A stretch of DNA of 64,000 nucleotides from Actinoplanes couchii (GTDB lineage Bacteria > Actinomycetota > Actinomycetes > Mycobacteriales > Micromonosporaceae), in assembly GCF_016862075.1 (NCBI RefSeq), contig NZ_BOMG01000055.1, positions 101,708 to 165,707 of the forward strand, written 5' to 3'. Below the pieces are notes generated by a model. That model was given only the letters and a program-made list of their open reading frames with translations. It made no database searches and was not told where the DNA came from. This document shows, piece by piece, positions 17,133 to 24,958 of this stretch. Position 1 is the first letter of the stretch; every line of letters starts with the position of its first letter. A program made the position numbers and the translations under genes.

Positions 17133-18494
17133 ATGAACGACGAAGCACCCGGTGCCGGTCCCGTGAAGGGCGACCAGGCACCTTCCGACCAGCAGCCCGG
17201 CGGCTTCCCGCCCGGCTCCAACGTGCCGCCCTGGGTCTCCGCGGCCTCCGCGGCCTGGGCCCGTCAGCAACTGGTCCGCCCCCAGCAGGGGCGTTACGTT
17301 GCCGGTGTCTGCGGGGCCATCGCCCGGGCGACCAACACCGACCCGGTGCTCTGGCGGGTCCTGCTCGCCGTGCTCGGTGTCCTCGGTGGCACCGGCGTCC
17401 TGCTCTACCTCATCGGCTGGCTGGTCATCCCGTCCGAGGGTGACACCGCCTCGCCCGTCGAGTCCCTGCTCGGCAAGGGCCAGTCCGGCATGGCGCCGCT
17501 CTCGGTGGTCCTGCTCGGCAGCGGCGCCCTGCTGACGTTCGCCTTCATCGTCAACTCCGGCACCCGGGCCAGCATGCTCGCCGCGGTCGTGGTGATCGGC
17601 GCCTTCCTGCTGATCAAAAAGGGCGGGGCGCCGTCCTTTCCGGGAGCACCGGCCGGCGCGCCACCGGCACCCCCGCCGCCGCCCGGTCCGGCGCCGGCCC
17701 CCGAGGAGCCGACGGTGGCGTTCGTGGCGCCGCCCACGGCCGCACCGGCCGCTGAACAGGTGACGACGCCTCCTCCGGCGTACACCCCGCCGCCGCCCGC
17801 CACCGGCTACCGCCCGCCGTTCGCGCCGCACGGCCCGTTCGCCGGCCCGACCCCGCCGCCGCCTCCCCCGCCCGTGCCGCCCCGGCCGCCGAAACCGCCG
17901 AAGGAGCGCTCGATCCTCGGCCGGCTGACGTTCTTCGCGGTCGTGATGGTGACCGGTCTGGTCGGCGCGATCGACATGAGCGGCGCCGACGTGAGCTTCT
18001 CGACCTACTTCGCGGCGGCTCTGGTGACCACCGCGCTCGGCCTGATCGTCGGCACCTGGTTCGGCCGGGCCCGCGGCCTGATCGCGCTCGCCCTGGTCCT
18101 CAGCTTCGCCCTGGGCGTCTCGTCCGGTCTGGAACGGTTCGGCCGGGACCTGACCCCGAGCGTCTACCGCCCGGCCACGCTCGCCGCCGTCGCCGACGAG
18201 TACGACTTCAACGTCGGCAACGTCACCCTGGACCTGCGGGGCGTCGACTTCGACGGGCAGAGCCAGGACATCGCGGTCACCATGAAACTCGGCCAGCTCC
18301 GGGTCCTGCTCCCGGACTCGGTGGACGCGACCGTCGACGCCGGTGTCGAGGGCGGCCGGATGGTCCTGTTCAACACCGAGTTCAACGACAGCGCGGTCCG
18401 CGAGGTGACCGACGCCGGAGCGCAGGGCGAGAAGGACGGCAAGGTCCAGCTCAACATCCGCATGGAAGCCGGCAACCTGGAGGTGATCCGATGA
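17133..18494 (+). CDS. PspC domain membrane protein with LiaF-like C-terminus
   Basis: The 453-residue protein begins with a disordered Pro/Gln-rich stretch, then a PspC domain (about residues 45-105: VAGVCGAIARATNTDPVLWR, then a membrane helix ending VIPSEGD). Further parts are two helices, a long Pro-rich cytoplasmic linker (about 165-265), two more helices and a C-terminal beta-rich region with repeated short strands (YDFNVGNVTLDLRGVDF, QDIAVTMKLGQLRVLLP) like the LiaF/VraT toast-rack fold. Start ATG 17133 is preceded by AGGA. It probably acts with the divergent kinase-regulator pair in envelope stress; this is inferred from position and domains. Confidence 0.85.
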   Translation: MNDEAPGAGPVKGDQAPSDQQPGGFPPGSNVPPWVSAASAAWARQQLVRPQQGRYVAGVCGAIARATNTDPVLWRVLLAVLGVLGGTGVLLYLIGWLVIPSEGDTASPVESLLGKGQSGMAPLSVVLLGSGALLTFAFIVNSGTRASMLAAVVVIGAFLLIKKGGAPSFPGAPAGAPPAPPPPPGPAPAPEEPTVAFVAPPTAAPAAEQVTTPPPAYTPPPPATGYRPPFAPHGPFAGPTPPPPPPPVPPRPPKPPKERSILGRLTFFAVVMVTGLVGAIDMSGADVSFSTYFAAALVTTALGLIVGTWFGRARGLIALALVLSFALGVSSGLERFGRDLTPSVYRPATLAAVADEYDFNVGNVTLDLRGVDFDGQSQDIAVTMKLGQLRVLLPDSVDATVDAGVEGGRMVLFNTEFNDSAVREVTDAGAQGEKDGKVQLNIRMEAGNLEVIR

Positions 18495-18835
18495 AACCGC
18501 ATCGCATGGACGGCGTATCGCTCAGCTTCGGCCTGCTGTTCCTGCTGGTCGCGCTCTGGTGGGCGGTCTCCCAGGTGATCACGCTCCAGCTTCCGGCAGT
18601 GGGCTGGATCGTGGCCGGCGGGCTGATCTTCTTCGGGGTGGCGGGCCTGCTCGGGGCGATCCGTTCCGGTCGTCGCGAGACCCCGGCGCCGGTTCCGGCC
18701 GCCGCCACCGTCGAGCCGACCCCCGGCGATCTGCCGCCGGAGATGCACGCCTCGATCGTCCGCGAGCTGATGGACGATCCGTCCGAGAAGTTCACCCGCG
18801 AGCACCCGGCCAAGGACCGCCCCGCCGAGAGCTGA
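18491..18835 (+). CDS. small membrane protein of the PspC operon
   Basis: A 114-residue protein with two transmembrane helices (about 10-30 and 36-57), an RSGRRE basic stop-transfer patch and a hydrophilic C-terminal tail ending PSEKFTREHPAKDRP. It overlaps the PspC gene by 4 bp (ATGA), so it is translationally coupled to it. No catalytic motif is visible. It probably associates with the PspC/LiaF-like protein. A strong terminator follows 8 bases after the stop. Confidence 0.8.
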   Translation: MKPHRMDGVSLSFGLLFLLVALWWAVSQVITLQLPAVGWIVAGGLIFFGVAGLLGAIRSGRRETPAPVPAAATVEPTPGDLPPEMHASIVRELMDDPSEKFTREHPAKDRPAES

Positions 18836-18843
18836 GCACCACC

Positions 18844-18884
18844 ATTGCCCCGCCCGAGGGAACGACCACCCCGGGCGGGGCAAT
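18844..18884 (+). terminator. strong hairpin after the PspC operon
   Basis: ATTGCCCCGCCCG (18844-18856) pairs perfectly with CGGGCGGGGCAAT (18872-18884), a 13-bp stem and 15-base loop. It ends only 11 bases before the ATG of psd, so psd must either be transcribed from within or after this hairpin as a nearly leaderless message, or be read through. Confidence 0.75.
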
Positions 18885-18895
18885 ATGCTCGACGG

Positions 18896-20143
18896 ATGAC
18901 CGCGTTTCCGACCGTCTCCGTCGCGCCCGTCCCCGGCGTGGGTGCCCGGGCCGCCCGCGCCCTGACCGCCGAGTTCGCCCGGCAGAACGCGGCAACGTCC
19001 GCTCTGCTGGTCGGCGCCGATCACGCCTCGGCCGTGGTGGCCGCCGCCGTCGAGGCCCTGCTTCCCGGCGACACCCTCACCCTGGTCCCCGGCGTCAACA
19101 GCAGCAGTGACCTGCTCCGTGGGCACATCACCGGCCTGGGCAGCTGGGTCGCCGACCGGGTCAAGGTCGTCGAGTCCCTCGACGAGGCCCAGCCCGCCGA
19201 CGTGCTGATCGTCGGCGAGCCGCTGACCGGCACCGCCGACGAGGCCCGCACCCGGATCGAGCAGCTCACCAAATATCTCGCCGACGGCGCCGTGCTCTCC
19301 GTCGCCGTCCCGGCCGGCCCCGGCCGCACCCAGGGTGCCGCCGCCGAGCTGTTCCGGCAGGGCGCGCTCTTCGGTGTCGGCTCCGACCTGGTGGTCCGTA
19401 ACCAGCCGCCGCTGCGCGTGCACAAGCTGCGTTTCACGCCCGCCGAGGTGTCGTCCGCGACGAAGCTGGCCCCGGCGTACCGGACGTCGAGCGTCCCGGT
19501 GACCAGCACCATGCACATCGACTCCAACGGTGTCGCCGCCGCCGGCATCGCGCTCGGCCTGGCCGTCCTGGCTCGCCGCGCCCGCCCGAAGTCGAAGCTG
19601 TGGCTGCTCCCGGCGATCGCCGCCGCCCCGGTCGCCGCGTTCTTCCGCGACCCGGTCCGCGACGTCCCCGGCGACCCGTCCGCGGTGATCGCCGCCGCCG
19701 ACGGCAAGGTCCTGTCGGTGGAGCGCCTCCGCGACGAGCGTTTCGGCGAGGGCGAGTTCCTGCGCATCGCGGTCTTCCTGTCGGTCTTCGACGTGCACGT
19801 CAACCGTGCTCCGGTGGCCGGCCGGGTGGCCGACTACTTCGTCGAGGAGGGCGGCTACGCCAACGCGGCCACCGCCGCCGCCGAGCACAACGTGGCCGCC
19901 TACACGGTCCTGGACACCGACCACGGCACGGTGGTCGTGGCCCAGCGCACCGGCCTGATCGCCCGCCGCATCGTCCAGCGCGCCCCCGTCGGCACCCTGC
20001 TGGCCAAGGGCGAGCGCTACGGCCTGATCCGCTTCGGCTCCCGCACCGACGTCTACCTCCCGGCAGACAAGGCAGAGTCCCTGGTCACGGTGGACGAGCG
20101 GGTGGTCGGCGGTGCGACGGTAATCGCCCGCTGGAAGAACTGA
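18896..20143 (+). CDS. psd: phosphatidylserine decarboxylase with extra N-terminal domain
   Basis: The 415-residue protein has a C-terminal decarboxylase of the short pyruvoyl type (about residues 205-415): a hydrophobic helix, FFRDPVRDVP, FLSVFDVHVNRAP with the catalytic His301, and RFGSRTDVYLP, where cleavage between Gly381 and Ser382 would create the pyruvoyl group. It makes phosphatidylethanolamine at the membrane. The first 190 residues are not needed for this activity in the family; they look like a degenerate class I methyltransferase or related Rossmann fold (SALLVGADHASAVV, ADVLIVGEPL). ATG 18896 fits the frame; a longer upstream frame overlaps the terminator. Convergent pssA encodes the preceding enzyme. 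Confidence 0.92.
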   Translation: MTAFPTVSVAPVPGVGARAARALTAEFARQNAATSALLVGADHASAVVAAAVEALLPGDTLTLVPGVNSSSDLLRGHITGLGSWVADRVKVVESLDEAQPADVLIVGEPLTGTADEARTRIEQLTKYLADGAVLSVAVPAGPGRTQGAAAELFRQGALFGVGSDLVVRNQPPLRVHKLRFTPAEVSSATKLAPAYRTSSVPVTSTMHIDSNGVAAAGIALGLAVLARRARPKSKLWLLPAIAAAPVAAFFRDPVRDVPGDPSAVIAAADGKVLSVERLRDERFGEGEFLRIAVFLSVFDVHVNRAPVAGRVADYFVEEGGYANAATAAAEHNVAAYTVLDTDHGTVVVAQRTGLIARRIVQRAPVGTLLAKGERYGLIRFGSRTDVYLPADKAESLVTVDERVVGGATVIARWKN

Positions 20144-20254
20144 CCCTTTTTCTGGTACGCCCGTCCGAAGTCCCGCCCCGTCCACGCAAGCCAGGCCCCA
20201 CTCCGGGCCTCCTCGCGTGACGGGGCGGGGCTTTTGACGGGCGTACAAAAAAGG
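20144..20254. repeat. long imperfect inverted repeat between psd and pssA
   Basis: The left arm (20146-20186) and the right arm (20215-20254) are about 40 bases each and pair with few mismatches. The key blocks are TTTTT, GTACGCCCGTC, CCCGCCCCGTC and ACGC, with a loop that contains its own 6-bp stem (AGGCCC/GGGCCT). Because genes converge here, it probably serves as a two-way terminator and could block collision of transcripts. Confidence 0.65.
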
Positions 20255-20286
20255 AAAACCGCCTCTCCGGAGAGAAGCGGTTTTCC
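20246..20286 (-). terminator. Rho-independent terminator of pssA
   Basis: GGAAAACCGC (20253-20262) pairs with GCGGTTTTCC (20277-20286); the inner bases CTCTC/GAGA extend the stem. On the minus strand it is followed by TTTTTT (20252-20247) and then GTACGCCCGTC. It begins 17 bases after the pssA stop. Confidence 0.85.
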
Positions 20287-20303
20287 TTGAGCGGGCGGGT
20301 TTG

Positions 20304-21260
20304 TCAGGCCCGTTTGGCCCTCATCCACAGGATCGGGCCGCTGAACAGGTAGGCGGCGACGATCAGGACGAACGTCATGCGCGGGTCGATCAGGGCGCTG
20401 ACGATCGGGAGCAGCCACAGCCACGGCGGGAGTTTCAGCAGGCGGGCGAGCTTCGCGTACGGGAAGCTCGACACCATCGCGAAAGCGAGCAGCGTCACAC
20501 CAGCGAGCATGACGAAGCCGGGCAGTGGCAGGCCGATCAGCACCGTCAGGGCCAGGACCGCGGCGGCCATCGTGGTGGGGACGCCGCAGAAGAACCGGCC
20601 GTCCTTCGGTGACACGTTGAAACGGGCCAGGCGGATGGCGGCGCACCCGGCGACCAGTGCGGTGGCGATCGCGGCGGCCGCCGGCGGGACCTGGCCGGCC
20701 AGCGACGCGTAGACCACGACCGGCGCGGCCAGGCCGAACGAGCACATGTCGGCGAGCGAGTCCATCTGCGCGCCGAACGGGCTGGAAACCCCGAGCTTGC
20801 GGGCCAGCGCGCCGTCCAGGCCGTCGAAGACGACGCAGGCGACCAGGCAGGCGGCGGCGAGCTGCACCTGACCGTCCATGGCCAGGAAGATCGCCAGCAG
20901 GCCGAGACCGAGGCTGGCCAGGGTGCAGCCGTTGACGAGCGCGAAGCTCATCCGGCGGGACATGGTGTGCTCGCCGGGCAGCAGCGGGATGGACGACGCG
21001 GTCGCCTCGGCCTCGACGGTGTCCGCCGGAACGCCGGGGGCAGGGATCGCGAAGGTGCGCACCGGGTCGGACCCGACGTGCAGCACCTCCGCCCGGGTCG
21101 CGGTGGCGGCCCGGCCGGTCTCGCCGGAACGGCGGCCCACCCGGACCATCAGGGCTTGCCGCGCGATGGTTCCGCTGCGGCGCAAACGGCCTGCCCAACG
21201 ACGCCCGGCGGGACGGGGACTATCCGTCGTTCGACGCCGGCGCCAAGGGGTACTCGGCAC
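20304..21260 (-). CDS. pssA: CDP-diacylglycerol-serine O-phosphatidyltransferase (PssA)
   Basis: A 318-residue membrane protein. The CDP-alcohol phosphatidyltransferase motif DGxxARx8Gx3Dx3D is complete: D149, G150, A153, R154, G163, D167 and D171. About six membrane helices follow residue 103. It forms phosphatidylserine from CDP-diacylglycerol and serine, the substrate of the convergent psd product. GTG 21260 has GGAGGA 6 bases upstream, so a 100-residue cytoplasmic N-terminal extension, Arg-rich and absent from many relatives, is probably translated; ATG codons at 21149 or 20963 are alternatives. Confidence 0.93.
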   Translation of the reverse strand: MPSTPWRRRRTTDSPRPAGRRWAGRLRRSGTIARQALMVRVGRRSGETGRAATATRAEVLHVGSDPVRTFAIPAPGVPADTVEAEATASSIPLLPGEHTMSRRMSFALVNGCTLASLGLGLLAIFLAMDGQVQLAAACLVACVVFDGLDGALARKLGVSSPFGAQMDSLADMCSFGLAAPVVVYASLAGQVPPAAAAIATALVAGCAAIRLARFNVSPKDGRFFCGVPTTMAAAVLALTVLIGLPLPGFVMLAGVTLLAFAMVSSFPYAKLARLLKLPPWLWLLPIVSALIDPRMTFVLIVAAYLFSGPILWMRAKRA

Positions 21261-21406
21261 GTGCTTCCTCCATGGAGCTCGGGTGTTCCGCCGGAGTCTG
21301 ACGAGCCCAGCGAAATTGCGGGTTACACCATCGCACAGCCGGACGGCCTTGGCGAGAGGCGAACGGTACGTCCGATCAATCGCCAGTGGCCTTCCGTGTG
21401 ACGATT

Positions 21407-22288
21407 TTAGCCCGCCTGGGCCAGCGCATCCCGCGCCAGTTCGGTGAGCGGCAGGTTGCGTGCCTCATCGGCGGTGAACCAGGCGGCTTGTGCGGTGGAC
21501 CCACCGGCCGACTCTGTGACCGCCGCGGCGACCGGTTGCTCCACACTTACCCGGTAGACGACGCGAATCACATGCCAGTCGAGGGGTACTCCCTCAGGTC
21601 CGACCGCGGCCGGGTCGTAGCGGTGCGAGATTCCGGCGAGTCCGGTGATCCGGCCCTGCTGAGACGTCTCCTCGTAGAGTTCGCGGGCCAGGCCCTGCTC
21701 CGGGGTCTCCCCGAAATCTGTGCCGCCGCCGGCCAGGTGCCAGTGGCCGCCGCCGGGGTAACCGTCCGCGATCAGGGTCAGCAGGATCCGCCCGGCCGGG
21801 TCGGTGGCGAGCGCGTACGCGCCGAAACGCTGCACCGGGCCGGTCCGCTCGGGTGCAGCGAACGGGCCGTCGATGGCGGTCGCCTCGAACGGGACGCCGA
21901 GGACACCCGCCACGAACGGCAGCAGCGGCCGGTCGGCCGGGTCGGCCCACTCGACGAGATCGCTGGTGCCGTCGGCCTCCGGGCGCAGGGTGCCGCCGGT
22001 CACCTCGACGTCGTAGATGATCCGGTCGGTGTGCTCGATCGAGTCGTCGGGCAGCCGGGCCAGGTCGGCGAGGACGGCCCGGACGCCGACGATCCGGACG
22101 TCGAGGCCGGTCTCCTCGACGAACTCCCGGACCACCGTGTCATCCGGGTGCTCGCCCTGGTCGATGCCGCCACCGGGCAGCGACCACACCCCGGGGAAGG
22201 CGCAGGCCTCCGAGCCCCGGGTGAGCAGCACACCACCGTCGGTGGACCGGCAGACGCCGTACGCCGCCGCTCGTCTCCTGATCTTCAC
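21407..22288 (-). CDS. protein with two tandem Nudix hydrolase domains
   Basis: About 293 residues from GTG 22288, 5 bases after the stop of the upstream paralogue; the longer open frame upstream is a shadow of that paralogue. Two complete Nudix domains: the first Nudix box is at about residues 40-62 with GIDQGEHPDD and REFVEETG, the second in the C-terminal half with GTDFGETPEQ and RELYEETS, where the final Gly of the box is Ser. Both have the LPGG or LAGG lead-in. Nudix enzymes hydrolyse nucleoside diphosphates linked to another group; the substrate cannot be told. Cytoplasmic, no signal peptide. Confidence 0.88.
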   Translation of the reverse strand: MKIRRRAAAYGVCRSTDGGVLLTRGSEACAFPGVWSLPGGGIDQGEHPDDTVVREFVEETGLDVRIVGVRAVLADLARLPDDSIEHTDRIIYDVEVTGGTLRPEADGTSDLVEWADPADRPLLPFVAGVLGVPFEATAIDGPFAAPERTGPVQRFGAYALATDPAGRILLTLIADGYPGGGHWHLAGGGTDFGETPEQGLARELYEETSQQGRITGLAGISHRYDPAAVGPEGVPLDWHVIRVVYRVSVEQPVAAAVTESAGGSTAQAAWFTADEARNLPLTELARDALAQAG

Positions 22289-22293
22289 CGGGC

Positions 22294-23241
22294 CTAGATT
22301 AGCTTCGCCGCCCGGAGCGCATCGGCGGTCACCTCGGTGAGCTGCTCGCCGGCCAGCTCGGCGACCTCCTTGAGCGGCATCCACCGCGCCTCGCAGGTCG
22401 AGCCGCCGACGTCGTGGATGACCACCTCGGTCGGCGCGTCCACGACGACCCGGTAGAACGCCCGGACGCCGTGCCAGTCGATCGGGTAGCCCTCCGGGCC
22501 GAGCGAGGCGGCGTCCCGGTGGCTGGCCACGCCGAGCAACTCGACGAGGCGGCCCTCCTGGCCGGTCTCCTCGACGAGTTCCCGGATCAGGGCGGTGCCG
22601 GGCTGCTCGCCGTAGTCGGTGCCGCCGCCGGGCAGGTGCCAGCAGCCGGCTCCGGGATAGCCCTCGGAGATCCGGGTGAGCAGCAGGTTCTCGTACGGGT
22701 CGGTGGCGATCGCGTACGCCGCGAAGCGCTGTGCCCGGTGCAGCCCGTCCGGCCCCTCGTAGGCGTAGAACGACGGGAAGACCGGGGCTTCCTCGGGCCG
22801 CAGGTCGCCGGCGTTGCGGGAGAGCCCGAGCGCGGCGGCGGTGAACGGCCGGAGTTTGAGTTTCTCGGCCTCTTCCAGGGTGTGCCATCGGGCCAGGTCG
22901 GTGGGACGGCCGACCCGGTCGACGAGGTTGCCACCGCGCACCGAGACGGCGTAGATCAGCCGGTCGGTGTGGATGGTGACGCCACGGTGCGGCATGGAGC
23001 GCATGTCGGCCAGGACGTCGTGCAGCCCGGAGACGGCGACGGAGAGCCCGGTCTCCGCCGCGGTCTCGCGGACGACGGTGTGGTTCGGATCTTCGCCGTG
23101 ATCGACGGCGCCGCCGGGTAGCGACCAGACTCCGGGAGTGCCGGATCTGGACGATGCCCGGACCAGGAGGACGCGTCCTTCGTCGTCGCGGGCGACGGCG
23201 TAGGCGGCGATCCTGCGGAGCGGTTCCAGTGCGGGGGTCAC
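22294..23241 (-). CDS. protein with two tandem Nudix hydrolase domains (paralogue)
   Basis: About 315 residues from GTG 23241, which begins VTPALEPLRRIAAYAV; upstream sequence in frame shows no domain. The first Nudix box (about 44-66) reads GAVDHGEDPN then RETAAETG, in which one of the two metal-binding Glu of the REUXEE core is Ala. The second box (GTDYGEQPGT, RELVEETG) is intact. The protein is similar along its length to the downstream gene, so one arose by duplication of the other. The pair is likely co-transcribed. A -10-like TAACATAAT lies about 20 bases before the start. Confidence 0.87.
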   Translation of the reverse strand: MTPALEPLRRIAAYAVARDDEGRVLLVRASSRSGTPGVWSLPGGAVDHGEDPNHTVVRETAAETGLSVAVSGLHDVLADMRSMPHRGVTIHTDRLIYAVSVRGGNLVDRVGRPTDLARWHTLEEAEKLKLRPFTAAALGLSRNAGDLRPEEAPVFPSFYAYEGPDGLHRAQRFAAYAIATDPYENLLLTRISEGYPGAGCWHLPGGGTDYGEQPGTALIRELVEETGQEGRLVELLGVASHRDAASLGPEGYPIDWHGVRAFYRVVVDAPTEVVIHDVGGSTCEARWMPLKEVAELAGEQLTEVTADALRAAKLI

Positions 23242-23372
23242 GGGCGGCAATTCTGCCCGGATTATGTTACCTCTCCAGAACTTCTGTCGGGTTCCTGACA
23301 GTAGGATAACGGCCTGTAATCGCAGCTCAGGGCAGCTTGCGCCGCCCTGGGCGATTGATCCACTACTGGGCG

Positions 23373-24920
23373 TTACTCCCACTCAATGGTGCCCGGCGGC
23401 TTGCTCGTGACGTCCAGAACCACCCTGTTGATCTCCCGAACCTCGTTGGTGATCCGGTTCGAGATCTTGGCGATCAGGTCGTACGGCAACCGGGACCAGT
23501 CCGCGGTCATGGCGTCCTCGGAGGAGACCGGGCGGAGCACGATCGGGTGCCCGTAGGTCCGCCCGTCGCCCTGCACACCCACGCTGCGCACGTCGGCGAG
23601 CAGCACCACCGGGAACTGCCAGACCTCCCGGTCCAGCCCGGAGGCGGCCAGCTCCTCGCGGGCGATCAGGTCGGCGGCGCGCAGGATGTCCAGCCGCTCC
23701 CGGTCGATCGCGCCGATGATCCGGATCGCCAGGCCGGGCCCCGGGAACGGGTGCCGCTGCACGATCTCGTCGGGCAGGCCCAGTTCCTTGCCGATCGCGC
23801 GGACCTCGTCCTTGAACAGGGTGCGCAGCGGCTCGATGAGGGAGAACTGGAGGTCGTCGGGGAGACCACCGACGTTGTGGTGCGACTTGATGTTGGCGGT
23901 GCCGGTGCCGCCGCCGGACTCGACCACGTCGGGGTAGAGCGTGCCCTGCACCAGGAACTCGATGTGCCGCTCGGCGTCGAGCTCGCGGGCGGCCTCTTCG
24001 AACGTGCGGATGAACTCACGCCCGATGATCTTGCGCTTCTGCTCGGGGTCGGTGACGCCCGACAAATGCCCCAAGAACTGTTCTTCAACATTTTTCGTGA
24101 CAAGTCGGACGTTGGTCACGCCGACATAGTCCTTCTCGACCTGCGAGGCCTCGCCGGCCCGCAGCAGACCGTGGTCGACGAACACACAGGTCAACTGGTC
24201 GCCGATCGCCTTCTGCACCAGAGCGGCGGCAACAGCCGAGTCGACACCACCGGAGAGCGCGCAGAGCACCTGCTTGTCGCCGACCTGCTCGCGGATGCGG
24301 GCGACCTGCTCCTCGATGATGTTGCTGGGAGTCCAGGTGGGCTCGAGACCGGCGATGTCGTACAGGAACCGCTTGAGCATCTCCTGCCCCTGCTCGGTGT
24401 GCGCCACCTCGGGGTGGAACTGCACACCGGCACGCTTGGAGGTCAGGTCCTCGAAGGCGGCGACCGGAGCACCGGGGGTGGAGGCGGTGACCTCGAAACC
24501 GGCCGGAGCGACCGAGACGCTGTCACCGTGGCTCATCCAGACCGGCAGGTCGGCGGGCAGCTCACGGAGCAGGGTTCCGCCACGGGACTCGAGAAGGGTC
24601 CGGCCGTACTCCCGGGAGCCGGTGTGTGCCACCGTGCCACCGAGGGCCTGGGCCATCGCCTGGAAGCCGTAACAGATGCCGAAGACCGGGACATCGCTGT
24701 CGAACAGGCCGGCGTCCAGGGTCGGAGCACCGGGCTCGTAGACGCTGGACGGGCCGCCGGAGAGGATGATCGCGGCGGGATCCTTCGCCAGCATCTCGGC
24801 CACCGGCATCGAGTGCGGGACGATCTCCGAGTAGACACGGGCCTCGCGGACCCGGCGGGCGATCAACTGTGCGTACTGGGCGCCGAAGTCGACGACGAGC
24901 ACGGGACGCGGGGTACTCAC
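23373..24920 (-). CDS. guaA: GMP synthase (glutamine-hydrolysing)
   Basis: The 515-residue protein has the class I glutamine amidotransferase domain with nucleophile Cys83 in FGICYGFQ and the partners His169 and Glu171 in QFHPEV. It is followed by the ATP pyrophosphatase domain with P-loop SGGVDS (223-228) and the GMP synthase dimerisation domain ending KPPGTIEWE. It converts XMP to GMP. The other GMP genes guaB3 and guaB lie 6 kb to the right in this window and face the same direction. Start GTG 24920; 38 bp separate it from the upstream protease gene. Confidence 0.97.
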   Translation of the reverse strand: MSTPRPVLVVDFGAQYAQLIARRVREARVYSEIVPHSMPVAEMLAKDPAAIILSGGPSSVYEPGAPTLDAGLFDSDVPVFGICYGFQAMAQALGGTVAHTGSREYGRTLLESRGGTLLRELPADLPVWMSHGDSVSVAPAGFEVTASTPGAPVAAFEDLTSKRAGVQFHPEVAHTEQGQEMLKRFLYDIAGLEPTWTPSNIIEEQVARIREQVGDKQVLCALSGGVDSAVAAALVQKAIGDQLTCVFVDHGLLRAGEASQVEKDYVGVTNVRLVTKNVEEQFLGHLSGVTDPEQKRKIIGREFIRTFEEAARELDAERHIEFLVQGTLYPDVVESGGGTGTANIKSHHNVGGLPDDLQFSLIEPLRTLFKDEVRAIGKELGLPDEIVQRHPFPGPGLAIRIIGAIDRERLDILRAADLIAREELAASGLDREVWQFPVVLLADVRSVGVQGDGRTYGHPIVLRPVSSEDAMTADWSRLPYDLIAKISNRITNEVREINRVVLDVTSKPPGTIEWE

Positions 24921-24958
24921 CCGGCGAGTTTACTCACCGGGCGAGCACCCCGGATCGG

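Noticed and set aside
22294..22888. N-terminal 200-residue extension of the first Nudix gene
   Set aside because: It overlaps the upstream Nudix paralogue in another frame and is Arg/Pro/Ala-rich without domains; GTG 22288 gives the expected start.
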